Below, piece after piece: positions 24,977 to 31,313 of a stretch of 31,313 nucleotides of DNA. The stretch covers positions 6,021 to 37,333 of the forward strand of contig HF994083.1 in assembly GCA_000436915.1 (NCBI GenBank), written 5' to 3'. Both the position numbers and the translations under genes were made by a program. Under the pieces are notes generated by a model, which was given only the letters and a program-made list of their open reading frames with translations, was not told the origin of the DNA and ran no database searches. Source of the stretch: Prevotella sp. CAG:1092. Lineage in GTDB: Bacteria; Bacteroidota; Bacteroidia; Bacteroidales; Bacteroidaceae. Numbering within the stretch: position 1 is the stretch's first letter; each line of letters opens with the position of its first letter.

Positions 24977-25494
24977 GAAGCAGAACATCTGATTGGTACG
25001 AAACCAAGATACGCTACGAAAAAACAATGGAAGACGGCATGCAAAAGAAAGTTTCTGAGCAGTATGTTGTCGATGCTCTTAGCTTTACTGAGGCTGAGAA
25101 CAAGATTATTGAAGAAATGTCTTCATATATTAGTGGCGAATTCACTATAACAGACATCAAGCACGCTTCGTATAAAGAGATTTTCTTTAGCGAGAATGTC
25201 AACGATGATCGCTGGTATAAGGCAAAACTTCAATTTATCACTATTGATGAAAAGACAGAGAAAGAGAAGCGTACTGCTGTTTACTATCTCGTTCAGGCAA
25301 GTTCTTTCCCTGGTGCTGTAAAGCATATTGAGGAAGTGATGGGTACAACCCAAATTGACTATGTCATCTCTAATCTTGCAGAAACAATGATTATGGATGT
25401 ATACGAGCATGTGACAACAAAGAAGCCTGCTGAACGCAATGATGTGCCTGAATACGAGCAGGCAGAACAACAAAAGGAAGGAGAGCAGGTATGA
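24973..25494 (+). CDS. DUF4494 family protein
   Basis: A 173-residue soluble protein matching what I recall of DUF4494, a Bacteroidetes family with no known function. The sequence shows two similar halves: WYETKIRYEK...VSEQYVVDALSFTEAENKIIEEM (about 8-48) and WYKAKLQFITID...TAVYYLVQASSFPGAVKHIEEVM (about 80-122), each a W-Y-x-x-K/A strand followed by a Y-V/L-V-x-A-x-S/F-x-E-A helix, suggesting an internal duplication. The C-terminus is Glu/Gln-rich and probably disordered. The gene overlaps yggS by 4 bp (ATGA), so they are translationally coupled, hinting at a shared PLP- or amino-acid-related context. Confidence 0.78.
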   Translation: MRSRTSDWYETKIRYEKTMEDGMQKKVSEQYVVDALSFTEAENKIIEEMSSYISGEFTITDIKHASYKEIFFSENVNDDRWYKAKLQFITIDEKTEKEKRTAVYYLVQASSFPGAVKHIEEVMGTTQIDYVISNLAETMIMDVYEHVTTKKPAERNDVPEYEQAEQQKEGEQV

Positions 25495-26168
25495 TAAATG
25501 TTGATGTCGCACATAATCTTCACGAAGTGCTAGGCAATTTGCCTGATGGCGTGAGATTGGTTGCCATCAGCAAATATCACCCTTCGGAGTATATCATGGC
25601 AGCCTATAATGCTGGACAAAGAGTCTTTGGCGAAAGTCATGAGCAAGAGCTAAAGCAGAAAGTGGCAGAATTGCCTTCTGATATCGAATGGCATTTCATA
25701 GGTCATCTGCAGACTAATAAGGTGAAATACATTGCACCTTATATCTCAATGATAGACGCAGTTGACTCATTGAAGCTCCTTCGAGAAATTGAAAAGCAGG
25801 CCGCTAAGCACGATAGGGTTATTAACGTACTTCTCGAACTACATATAACGCAAGAAGCTACAAAATACGGACTCTCACTCGACGACTGCAGAAAGCTACT
25901 TGCCGATGGTGAATGGCGCAGTATGAAGCATGTTCATATCTCAGGACTGATGATGATGGCATCAAACACTGACGATGAAAATCAGATAAGAAGCGAGATG
26001 AATACCGCTGCTGACTTTTTTGATGAAGTAAAGGCTACATATTTTGCCGATGATGATTCTTTCTGCGAAAGATCATGGGGCATGAGCGACGACTATAAGA
26101 TAGCTGTCACTTGTCGTTCTACAGAAGTTAGAGTGGGTACTTTCATCTTTGGTCCGAGAGTTTATTAA
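25491..26168 (+). CDS. yggS: YggS/PLPBP family pyridoxal-phosphate homeostasis protein
   Basis: A 225-residue single-domain TIM-barrel PLP-binding protein that buffers pyridoxal 5'-phosphate and influences amino-acid metabolism; no enzymatic reaction is established for the family. Visible features are the PLP lysine in VAISKYHPSEY near residue 28, FGESHEQELKQK near 47 (usually FGENYVQE), WHFIGHLQTNKVKYI near 66-80, the LLELHITQEATKYGL strand (usually VNI...EESKSG) and the phosphate-binding SWGMSDDYKIAV near 195. The start overlaps the DUF4494 stop by 4 bp. The fur-like gene follows 20 bp later on the same strand. Confidence 0.93.
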   Translation: MINVDVAHNLHEVLGNLPDGVRLVAISKYHPSEYIMAAYNAGQRVFGESHEQELKQKVAELPSDIEWHFIGHLQTNKVKYIAPYISMIDAVDSLKLLREIEKQAAKHDRVINVLLELHITQEATKYGLSLDDCRKLLADGEWRSMKHVHISGLMMMASNTDDENQIRSEMNTAADFFDEVKATYFADDDSFCERSWGMSDDYKIAVTCRSTEVRVGTFIFGPRVY

Positions 26169-26188
26169 TAAGCTATACATATATTAAT

Positions 26189-26680
26189 ATGAACAACGAT
26201 ATCAAGAAACGAATGAAAGCTATCCTGAATAGCTACATTGAAACAAACCATTTCAGGCATACACCTGAAAGGTACGCCATTCTTGATACTGTTTGTGATA
26301 TACGTGGACATTTCACAATTGAGCAGCTTAGCAACAAGTTGGCTGATGTAAACTTCATAGTTAGCAGAGCCACATTATATAATACTCTTAAACTGTTTAT
26401 AAAGTTGAGGATTATCGTTAGGCATAAGTTGCCCACGGGTACTAAATACGAACTTTGCGATGTTGCAAACAATCATTGCCATCAAATCTGCACAGTATGT
26501 GGCAAGGTGACAGAACTTAAATCGCAAATCGTAATAGATGCCGTCAACAATACCAAGCTATCGCGATTCCGCAAAGAGGGATTTGCATTGTATATATATG
26601 GTATATGTTCGTCGTGCATGGCTAAGAATACAAGAAACAAAACATTGATGGAACATCATAAATCAAATACGAAGAAATGA
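26189..26680 (+). CDS. Fur-family metalloregulator
   Basis: A 163-residue transcriptional regulator with an N-terminal winged helix (about 10-85; TPERYAILDTVCDIRGHFTIEQL, then ISRATLYNTLKLF-type recognition helix reading VSRATLYNTLKLF) and a C-terminal metal-binding dimerisation domain. The regulatory HCHQICTVCGK segment (97-106) and two CxxC pairs (C101/C104 and C140/C143) form the structural zinc site. Whether it senses iron, zinc or peroxide (Fur, Zur or PerR) cannot be decided. Its stop overlaps the purA start by 4 bp, so translation of the two is coupled, an unusual partner for a Fur protein. Confidence 0.93.
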   Translation: MNNDIKKRMKAILNSYIETNHFRHTPERYAILDTVCDIRGHFTIEQLSNKLADVNFIVSRATLYNTLKLFIKLRIIVRHKLPTGTKYELCDVANNHCHQICTVCGKVTELKSQIVIDAVNNTKLSRFRKEGFALYIYGICSSCMAKNTRNKTLMEHHKSNTKK

Positions 26681-27951
26681 ATACAGGTAAAGTTGATGTC
26701 CTGCTCGGATTGCAGTGGGGCGACGAAGGCAAAGGTAAGGTTGTCGACGTGTTGACACCTAACTACGATGTTATTGCACGTTTTCAGGGTGGGCCTAATG
26801 CTGGTCATACCCTTGAATTTGAAGGCGAGAAGTATGTCTTGCGTAGCATCCCTTCAGGAATCTTCCAGGGAGGCAAGGTAAACATCATCGGTAATGGTGT
26901 CGTATTGGCTCCAGACCTTTTCATGGATGAAGCCAAGGATTTAGAGAAGAGTGGTCACGACCTCAAGAGTCGTCTCTATATCTCTAAGAAGGCTCATCTT
27001 ATTATGCCAACCCACCGTGTACTTGATGCAGCTATCGAGGCTTCAAAGGGTAAAAACAAGGTTGGTACTACAGGCAAGGGCATAGGTCCTACTTATACCG
27101 ACAAAGTAAGCCGTACAGGTCTTCGCGTAGGCGATATCCTCGACAACTTCGAGGAGAAGTATGCAGCACACAAGGCTGCTCACCTCAAAACTATCGTTAG
27201 CCTTGGTTATACAAACTTCGATATCACAGAGGTTGAGAAAAAATGGATGGAGGGTATTGAATACTTGAAGCAGTTCCTGCTTATCGATAGCGAAGTTGAA
27301 ATCAACAAGGTGCTCCGCTCTGGCAAGAATATTCTTTGCGAGGGTGCTCAAGGTACAATGCTTGATGTTGACTTCGGTTCATATCCTTTCGTAACTTCTT
27401 CTAACACCATTTGTGCAGGAGCTTGCATCGGTCTTGGCATTGGCCCTAACCGCATCGGCAATGTATATGGTATCATGAAGGCTTATTGCACACGCGTTGG
27501 AGCAGGTCCTTTCCCAACAGAGCTCTTCGATGAGACTGGTGCTAGGATTCGCGAACTTGGCCATGAGTATGGTGCTGTTACTGGTCGTGAGCGTCGTTGT
27601 GGTTGGTGTGACCTCGTTCAGCTCAAATATTCTGTCATGGTTAATGGAGTTACCGAACTTATCATGATGAAGAGCGATGTCCTCGATGGTTTCGAAACTA
27701 TCAAGGCTTGTGTAGCTTACAAACTTAAGGATGGTTCTGTAACAACAGATTTTCCTTACGAGATCGATGACGTAGAACCTGTATACAAGGAGTTCAAGGG
27801 ATGGAAGACTGATATGACACAGTTTACTTCTGAGGATCAGTTCCCACAGGAATTCAAGGATTATATTGCCTTTGTCGAGGAATTCCTTGAAACAAGAATC
27901 GGCATCATCTCTATCGGTCCTGACCGTGCTCAGACTATCGTACGTAAATAA
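26677..27951 (+). CDS. purA: Adenylosuccinate synthase
   Basis: GTP-dependent enzyme joining IMP and aspartate to adenylosuccinate, the first committed step to AMP. The 424-residue product carries the N-terminal GTP/IMP loop GLQWGDEGKGK (11-21) with D16, the following GGPNAGHT containing the catalytic histidine, GTTGKGIGPTYTDK near 128, EGAQGTMLDVDFG near 220 and the C-terminal GRERRCGWCD and SIGPDRAQT nucleotide segments. Length is normal. It is the last gene of a DUF4494-yggS-fur-purA run with overlaps or short gaps throughout, followed by a repeat-rich 103-bp gap before hisS. Confidence 0.97.
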   Translation: MNTGKVDVLLGLQWGDEGKGKVVDVLTPNYDVIARFQGGPNAGHTLEFEGEKYVLRSIPSGIFQGGKVNIIGNGVVLAPDLFMDEAKDLEKSGHDLKSRLYISKKAHLIMPTHRVLDAAIEASKGKNKVGTTGKGIGPTYTDKVSRTGLRVGDILDNFEEKYAAHKAAHLKTIVSLGYTNFDITEVEKKWMEGIEYLKQFLLIDSEVEINKVLRSGKNILCEGAQGTMLDVDFGSYPFVTSSNTICAGACIGLGIGPNRIGNVYGIMKAYCTRVGAGPFPTELFDETGARIRELGHEYGAVTGRERRCGWCDLVQLKYSVMVNGVTELIMMKSDVLDGFETIKACVAYKLKDGSVTTDFPYEIDDVEPVYKEFKGWKTDMTQFTSEDQFPQEFKDYIAFVEEFLETRIGIISIGPDRAQTIVRK

Positions 27952-27960
27952 ATTCATAGT

Positions 27961-28025
27961 GTGTAATGTTTAATGTTTAGTGTTTACTTTGAAGGTAAAT
28001 ATAGCTCTGACATTAAGCATTACAC
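27961..28025. repeat. Inverted repeat between purA and hisS
   Basis: GTGTAATGTTTAATGT (27961-27976) and ACATTAAGCATTACAC (28010-28025) pair over 16 bp with one G-U. The 33-nt loop holds a second hairpin TTTAC/GTAAA (27983-27987, 27995-27999). Related words (TACACATTAAA) recur to 28045. Low-complexity AT repeat, possibly an attenuating or terminating structure. Confidence 0.6.
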
Positions 28026-28054
28026 ATTAAACTTTACACATTAAATATTAATAA

Positions 28055-29419
28055 ATGGCGCAGAAACCAAGCATACCAAAGGGTACGAGAGATTTCGGAC
28101 CTTTGGAAATGGCTAAACGAAATTATATCTTTAACACCATAAAGAGTGTTTACGCTCTTTATGGTTTCCTACAGATAGAAACTCCAGCCATGGAAACCCT
28201 GCAGACTCTTATGGGTAAATATGGCGAAGAGGGAGACAAACTTCTCTTCAAGATTCTTAACTCTGGCGACTTCTTGTCAAAGGTAAGTGAGGAAGAGCTT
28301 CAGGAGCATAACCCACTACGCCTGGCTGCACGATTGTGTGAGAAGGGATTACGTTACGACCTCACCGTACCTTTTGCACGTTATGTCGTTATGCATCGCG
28401 ACGAACTTCAGTTGCCTTTCAAGCGTTATCAGATTCAACCAGTATGGCGTGCTGATCGTCCTCAGAAGGGTCGCTATCGTGAGTTCTATCAGTGTGATGC
28501 TGATGTTGTAGGTTCAGATTCTCTTATTAATGAGGTTGAGCTTATGCAGATTGTTGATACTGTGTTCACACGCTTTGGTGTTCGCGTATGTATCAAGATC
28601 AATAACCGAAAGATTCTTTCAGGTATTGCAGAAACTATTGGAGAAGCTGACAAAATTGTAGACATCACAGTAGCTATTGACAAGCTTGATAAGATTGGTC
28701 TGGATAATGTTAACGAAGAATTGCGCAACGATGGCATCAGCGAAGAGGCTATAGCAAAGCTTCAGCCTATCATCTCGCTCTCTGGCACTAACGATGAAAA
28801 GCTCAACGTTATTGCGGAGGTGTTGAAAGACAGCGAAATCGGACTCAAGGGAGTTGAGGAAACACGCTTCATTCTTGATACATTGAAATCTTGCGGCTTG
28901 AATAATGAGATAGAACTAGATCTCACTTTGGCTCGTGGTCTTAACTATTATACAGGTGCGATCTTCGAGGTTAAAGCTCTTGATGTTCAGATAGGCTCTA
29001 TCACAGGTGGTGGCCGCTACGATAATCTTACAGGTATCTTTGGTATGCCAGGATTGAGTGGAGTAGGTATCTCATTTGGAGCTGATCGCATCTACGATGT
29101 TCTCAACACTCTCGACCTTTATCCAAAAGATGCTGTTAATGCAACTCAGTTGTTGTTCATTAACTTTGGTGACAAGGAGACTGCTTATTGTATGCCAGCA
29201 GTTTCCAAGGCTCGTGTTGCAGGCATACGTACAGAGATGTATCCTGATTCTGCAAAGATGAAAAAACAGATGAGCTACGCCAATGCTAAGCATATTCCTT
29301 TTGTTGCACTTGCTGGTGAAAACGAGATGAATGAAGGAAAGTTTACCTTGAAGAACATGGAGACTGGCCAACAAAAGCTTGTTTCTGCAGAAGAGCTCAT
29401 TGCCGAAGTTTTAGCTTAA
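28055..29419 (+). CDS. hisS: Histidyl-tRNA synthetase
   Basis: Class IIa aminoacyl-tRNA synthetase charging tRNA-His. The 454-residue product has the N-terminal IPKGTRDFGP entry, motif 1 around LQIETPAMETLQTLMG, motif 2 with RPQKGRYREFYQCDADVVG near residue 134-152, the histidine-specific LARGLNYYTGAIFEV (HisA/HisB-type) near 290, motif 3 in GVGISFGADRIYDVL near 335 and a C-terminal anticodon-binding domain. The GRYDNLTG segment near 322 is typical. A clear terminator follows the stop. Confidence 0.97.
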   Translation: MAQKPSIPKGTRDFGPLEMAKRNYIFNTIKSVYALYGFLQIETPAMETLQTLMGKYGEEGDKLLFKILNSGDFLSKVSEEELQEHNPLRLAARLCEKGLRYDLTVPFARYVVMHRDELQLPFKRYQIQPVWRADRPQKGRYREFYQCDADVVGSDSLINEVELMQIVDTVFTRFGVRVCIKINNRKILSGIAETIGEADKIVDITVAIDKLDKIGLDNVNEELRNDGISEEAIAKLQPIISLSGTNDEKLNVIAEVLKDSEIGLKGVEETRFILDTLKSCGLNNEIELDLTLARGLNYYTGAIFEVKALDVQIGSITGGGRYDNLTGIFGMPGLSGVGISFGADRIYDVLNTLDLYPKDAVNATQLLFINFGDKETAYCMPAVSKARVAGIRTEMYPDSAKMKKQMSYANAKHIPFVALAGENEMNEGKFTLKNMETGQQKLVSAEELIAEVLA

Positions 29420-29434
29420 TTCAATTATATATAT

Positions 29435-29468
29435 AATATGGTGGAGACATAAAAAGCTCCACCATATT
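29435..29468 (+). terminator. Terminator after hisS
   Basis: Perfect 12-bp stem AATATGGTGGAG/CTCCACCATATT, 10-nt loop, starting 16 bp past the stop, followed by a short T-rich tail (TTACATTTTT). Confidence 0.85.
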
Positions 29469-29533
29469 TACATTTTTGGCAAAGCCTTTACTATATATTG
29501 TATTTAAATAAAACAAACAACAAAAAAACTATT

Positions 29534-30541
29534 ATGAAACTATCGACTATTATCAATTCCTTGCTTCTTTGCGTAGCTGCTATTTTATTTGCTTCGAGCA
29601 ATAAGCATACTACTGTATTTATTGTTGGCGATTCAACAGCAGCCAATAAGTCTCATCCAGAAACTAATCCTGAGCGTGGTTGGGGAATGGCATTACAAGG
29701 ATTCTTTGATTCAAAGATTCGAGTAGACAATCATGCCTTGAATGGTCGCTCATCAAAGAGTTTTATAGGTGAAGGTCATTGGGCAAAAGTGCTCGACCTC
29801 ATCAAACCTGGCGACTATGTAATAATACAGTTTGGTCATAACGATGAAAAGAAGAAGGCTGATAGATATACCGAGCCAGGCACTACATTTGATGCCACAC
29901 TTACTCGTTACGTAAACGAAACTCGTGAAAAGGGAGGTATTCCTGTATTGATGAATTCAGTTGTTCGACGCAATTTCTTCCGCAAATCTGACAATGGCAT
30001 TGATGATGAATCTCTACGAAACACTGTATATACAGACGAAAAAATCAATTCCGACACACTTATAGATACTCATGGAGCATATCTATTGTCGCCACGTAAC
30101 GTTGCTAAGAAGATGAATGTACCTTTTGTTGATGCTAACAAGATTACTCACGACTATGAGCAGTCGCTTGGCATCATTGGTTCACGTAAACTTCATATGT
30201 GGTTCAAACCTGGCGAAGTTGCTTCTATTCCTAAGGGTCGTCAAGACAATACACATTATAATATATATGGTGCTCACAATGTTGCTTCACTCCTTGTTGA
30301 TGCTTTAGCTAAGGAAGTGCCAGCATTTAAAAAGCATGTACGCCATTATGACTATGTTGTCTCTAAGCGTGGTTTTGGCAACTATATGTCATTGCAAAAA
30401 GCTATCGACGAAGCTCCTACAGATAAAACGACTCGCATCTATATTCTTGACGGCAAATGGGATAAGTCGAAGATTGATACTAAAGGCAAGAAAATTCGTT
30501 TCGATCTATATCCTGGAGCAGAACTTAAGAAGAGCAAATAA
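29534..30541 (+). CDS. CE12-like SGNH acetylesterase with C-terminal pectinesterase stub
   Basis: An exported 335-residue esterase, probably removing acetyl groups from rhamnogalacturonan or pectin. After a signal peptide (MKLSTIINSLLLCVAAILFA) come the SGNH blocks: GDSTAA with nucleophile S34, LNGRSSKSF (block II), IIQFGHND (block III) and DNTHYNIYGA with the block V histidine. Residues 273-335 (DYVVSKRGFGNYMSLQKAID then APTDKTTRIYILDGKW) match only the beginning of a CE8 pectin methylesterase domain; the chain stops before any CE8 catalytic residues. The start at 29534 is chosen over the ATG at 29498 because it yields the signal peptide directly. Its neighbours are housekeeping genes. Confidence 0.85.
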   Translation: MKLSTIINSLLLCVAAILFASSNKHTTVFIVGDSTAANKSHPETNPERGWGMALQGFFDSKIRVDNHALNGRSSKSFIGEGHWAKVLDLIKPGDYVIIQFGHNDEKKKADRYTEPGTTFDATLTRYVNETREKGGIPVLMNSVVRRNFFRKSDNGIDDESLRNTVYTDEKINSDTLIDTHGAYLLSPRNVAKKMNVPFVDANKITHDYEQSLGIIGSRKLHMWFKPGEVASIPKGRQDNTHYNIYGAHNVASLLVDALAKEVPAFKKHVRHYDYVVSKRGFGNYMSLQKAIDEAPTDKTTRIYILDGKWDKSKIDTKGKKIRFDLYPGAELKKSK

Positions 30542-30576
30542 TATTTAACTTATAAAAGCAAACGATACTTAATATA

Positions 30577-30615
30577 TCTGCAAGTCTTAACTAAATGTTG
30601 TTAAAGACTTGCAGA
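30577..30615 (+). terminator. Terminator after the esterase gene
   Basis: Stem TCTGCAAGTCTT/AAGACTTGCAGA extended by AAC/GTT across a one-base bulge, 8-nt loop, starting 36 bp past the stop and followed by T-rich sequence from 30624. Confidence 0.8.
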
Positions 30616-30653
30616 AATATCAAGTTTTTCTTCTTTTTCTCATCAAAAGTAGG

Positions 30654-30661
30654 TATTTTTG
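30654..30661 (+). promoter_or_regulatory. Promoter (-7 box) of the rubrerythrin gene
   Basis: TATTTTTG matches TAnnTTTG exactly, about 74 bp before the start at 30736. No clear TTTG lies at the -33 position; the region upstream is T-rich. Confidence 0.6.
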
Positions 30662-30671
30662 TAAGTGGTAA

Positions 30672-30688
30672 ATACATCATTGATGTAT
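30672..30688. promoter_or_regulatory. Candidate operator: 17-bp perfect palindrome
   Basis: ATACATCA-T-TGATGTAT, 8-bp arms around one base, centred about 19 bp past the end of the -7 box, near or just after the expected transcription start. Such placement suits a repressor site controlling the peroxide-defence gene. It resembles neither a standard Fur box nor a standard PerR box closely. Confidence 0.55.
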
Positions 30689-30735
30689 AATATCAATATA
30701 ATAATACAATAATCTAACATAAATTTAAAAAAACT

Positions 30736-31296
30736 ATGAAGAAGAAATTCATTTGTACCGTTTGCGGTTACGTTTATGAAGGAACCGAGGCTCCTGAAGT
30801 ATGTCCATTGTGTAAAGCTCCACGCAGCAAATTCAAAGAGATAACAGATCCTTCTGATGCTCCTGAGTTTGCAACTGTTCACACTCTGGGCGCCGCTCGC
30901 AATGAGGATGCTACTCCTGAGATGATAAAGGATCTTGAGGCTCACTTCAATGGCGAATGCTGTGAGGTAGGTATGTATCTTGCAATGTCTCGTCAGGCAG
31001 ATCGCGAAGGATATCCAGAAGTTGCAGAGGCTTTCAAGCGTTATGCTTTTGAAGAGGCAGAACACGCAAGTAAGTTTGCAGAGTTGCTTGGTGATGTATT
31101 GAAAGATACTAAGAGTAATCTTGCTGCACGTATCGAGGCAGAGCGTGGTGCTTGCGAAGACAAGTTCCGTATTGCTAAGAATGCTAAGGCTGCAGGCATG
31201 GATGCAACTCATGATACAGTTCATGAAATGGCTAAAGACGAAGCTCGCCATTGTGCAGGCTTTATTGGTCTTTACAAAAGATATTTTGGTGAGTAA
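30736..31296 (+). CDS. Reverse rubrerythrin (peroxide reductase)
   Basis: A 186-residue cytoplasmic diiron protein that reduces hydrogen peroxide in anaerobes. Domain order is reversed relative to classical rubrerythrin: the rubredoxin domain comes first, with Fe ligands C7, C10, C23 and C26 (CTVCGY and CPLCKAPR), followed by the four-helix diiron domain with ECCEVGMYL, FEEAEHASKF, EAERGACEDKF and KDEARHCAGF supplying the Glu/His ligands. Length is normal. It is monocistronic in this window, with a terminator of the previous gene upstream, a -7 box and a palindromic candidate operator. The stop at 31294-31296 leaves 17 bp of window. Confidence 0.95.
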   Translation: MKKKFICTVCGYVYEGTEAPEVCPLCKAPRSKFKEITDPSDAPEFATVHTLGAARNEDATPEMIKDLEAHFNGECCEVGMYLAMSRQADREGYPEVAEAFKRYAFEEAEHASKFAELLGDVLKDTKSNLAARIEAERGACEDKFRIAKNAKAAGMDATHDTVHEMAKDEARHCAGFIGLYKRYFGE

Positions 31297-31313
31297 TTAA
31301 TTCGAACCAAAAA

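Noticed and set aside
27379..27957. 192-codon minus-strand ORF antisense to purA
   Set aside because: Fully inside purA, no domain, Thr/Ser-rich reverse-frame composition.
30643..31251. 202-codon minus-strand ORF antisense to rubrerythrin
   Set aside because: Overlaps the whole of a clear gene and its promoter; no recognisable family.
1..31313. Search for tRNA, rRNA, riboswitch, insertion sequence or phage signals
   Set aside because: No cloverleaf, conserved aptamer core, transposase or integrase was recognised by eye in any gap; the gaps are all under 300 bp. A covariance-model scan would be the proper test.

Overview
The window looks like chromosome of an AT-rich Bacteroidales bacterium, most likely Prevotella/Segatella or a close relative. 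Pointers are the gene content (a Nudix-type arabinose regulator beside araD-araA-araB, an SSS symporter and a lipoprotein mutarotase; DUF4494 next to YggS; an M49 peptidase; a reverse rubrerythrin), the lack of Shine-Dalgarno signals, and repeated matches to the Bacteroidetes promoter pattern TTTG-N19-21-TAnnTTTG. The genus is inference. I see no rRNA, tRNA, CRISPR, insertion sequence or phage gene.

Layout. (1) 1-7800, minus strand: L-arabinose catabolism, read from high to low coordinates: lipoprotein aldose 1-epimerase, Na+/sugar symporter, Nudix regulator AraR, araD, araA, araB, then the first codons of an exported protein cut by the window edge. A promoter lies before the epimerase and a hairpin follows the symporter. 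(2) 7870-11780, minus strand: galactose module galM, MFS sugar transporter, galK, with a promoter and 12-bp inverted repeat before galM, a hairpin after galM and a strong terminator after galK. (3) 11809-16740, minus strand: grpE-dnaJ-folC and, upstream behind its own promoter and terminator, an ABC-F ATPase. (4) 16780-18000: a plus-strand YitT-type membrane protein, then three degenerate tandem repeats and a terminator shared with the convergent next operon. (5) 18042-21450, minus strand: hexuronate genes (mannonate oxidoreductase, mannonate dehydratase uxuA) and an exported nucleotide pyrophosphatase/phosphodiesterase. (6) 21630-31296, plus strand: a small AraC-type protein with an AT-hook tail overlapping an M49 dipeptidyl peptidase gene, a DNA-alkylation-repair homologue, DUF4494-YggS, Fur-family regulator-purA, hisS, a CE12-like esterase with a pectinesterase stub, and a reverse rubrerythrin.

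How they fit together: most of the accessory content serves plant cell-wall sugars. The ara genes take arabinose to D-xylulose 5-phosphate, the gal genes take galactose to galactose 1-phosphate, uxuA and its oxidoreductase process glucuronate-derived mannonate, and the esterase acts on pectin or rhamnogalacturonan. The rest is housekeeping (chaperones, folate, purine, tRNA charging) and oxidative-stress defence.

No wholly new multi-gene system is evident. The best leads are an ABC-F protein whose motifs predict one intact and one degenerate ATP site, a 20-bp-phased direct repeat at the uxuA promoter, palindromes at the galM and rubrerythrin promoters, a hairpin splitting the ara operon, a truncated pectinesterase domain on the esterase, and a 12-codon upstream ORF coupled to DUF4494.
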